Below, in pieces: positions 5,635-5,709 of a DNA stretch of 5,709 bases. The DNA lies in assembly GCA_902477365.1 (NCBI GenBank), contig CABSGW010000167.1, positions 1-5,709 of the forward strand, read 5' to 3'. This stretch comes from an uncultured Prevotellaceae bacterium. Lineage in GTDB: Bacteria; Bacteroidota; Bacteroidia; Bacteroidales; Bacteroidaceae. The notes under the pieces are model-generated. The model was given only the letters and a program-made list of their open reading frames with translations, made no database searches and was not told the origin of the DNA. How positions within the stretch are numbered: position 1 is the first letter of the stretch; each line of letters begins with the position of its first letter. The position numbers and the translations under genes were made by a program.

Positions 5635-5666
5635 CAAAGGTAAGGAAAAAAGGCAGTTAGCCCAAG
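5635..5666 (-). promoter_or_regulatory. Minus-strand promoter with no obvious gene behind it
   Basis: On the minus strand TTG (5665-5663) within ACTTGGGC is followed by a 20-bp spacer and TACCTTTG (5642-5635), a full match to TAnnTTTG, then CACC. This is the best two-box promoter in the window. Predicted transcription starts near 5628. No recognisable coding sequence follows leftward for at least 600 bp; instead the hairpin at 5571-5599 is reached almost at once. Confidence 0.55.
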
Positions 5667-5709
5667 TTTTACGCTTTCTTTTTTTCGATGCGCCAAAGAG
5701 TGAAAAGTG

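Larger units (their letters stand above)
4723..5709. other. Gene-poor stretch of about 1 kb
   Basis: No protein of normal size and recognisable family is encoded on either strand here. The longer open frames (70 and 84 codons on the minus strand) have no family resemblance, and one crosses the 32-bp repeats in a different frame at each unit. The stretch is visibly richer in A and T than the genes to its left. It contains a small possible ORF (4862-4996), three periodic motifs (5052-5129), an imperfect inverted repeat (5307-5348), and a minus-strand promoter with a hairpin (5560-5666). The 12-bp word AAAAGAAAGCTG occurs at both 5164 and 5401. It may be a decayed mobile element or a long control region for genes beyond the right edge. 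Confidence 0.6.

Noticed and set aside
5442..5696. 84-codon minus-strand open frame near the right end
   Set aside because: Its only early start is a TTG upstream of the predicted promoter, it crosses the promoter and the perfect hairpin, and its translation resembles no family known to me.

Overview
The window looks like chromosomal DNA of a member of the Bacteroidales (Bacteroidota). Three things suggest this: promoters carry the Bacteroides-type -7 box TAnnTTTG (TATATTTG before rpe, TATCTTTG before the CGGC gene, TACCTTTG near the right end), start codons lack consistent Shine-Dalgarno sequences, and rpe is followed directly by a comEC-like gene, an order I recall from Bacteroides relatives. 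Genus and species cannot be fixed from the sequence alone.

Left part (1-4120, all minus strand, read right to left): a five-gene run starts with a small six-cysteine CGGC-domain protein (3788-4120), an AraC-family regulator 1 bp behind it (2905-3786), a GNAT acetyltransferase 4 bp further (2496-2900), an exported metallophosphoesterase (1473-2444) and a stand-alone DUF2867 protein (949-1431). The first three are almost certainly one operon; the last two follow after 51 and 41 bp with no clear promoter of their own. A new -7 box at 866-873 then starts rpe (197-847), the pentose phosphate epimerase, coupled by a 4-bp gap to the first 64 codons of a comEC/rec2-type DNA uptake channel gene (1-192) that leaves the window.

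Middle (4121-4722): a divergent control region lies between the CGGC operon and a 101-aa plus-strand gene (4327-4632) that is probably a small dimeric alpha/beta-barrel protein. It holds a promoter in each direction and a set of ATGGTAA half-sites, two in direct repeat 21 bp apart and one inverted copy, placed over the poor -33 region of the CGGC promoter. This is what an AraC-family operator would look like, so the operon may be autoregulated. A strong intrinsic terminator ends the plus-strand gene.

Right part (4723-5709): nearly 1 kb without a convincing gene of normal size. It holds a possible 44-aa hydrophobic minus-strand ORF, three 12-bp motifs spaced exactly 32 bp apart (possibly the multiple terminal repeats of a decayed IS21-type element, or a binding-site array), a 13-bp imperfect inverted repeat, and a Bacteroides-type minus-strand promoter followed within about 30 bp by a perfect 12-bp hairpin and a T7 tract. 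That last pair could make a short RNA of about 70 nt. The most interesting untested parts are the CGGC-AraC-GNAT operon with its apparent operator, and this structured gene-poor stretch. Nothing seen proves a new system.
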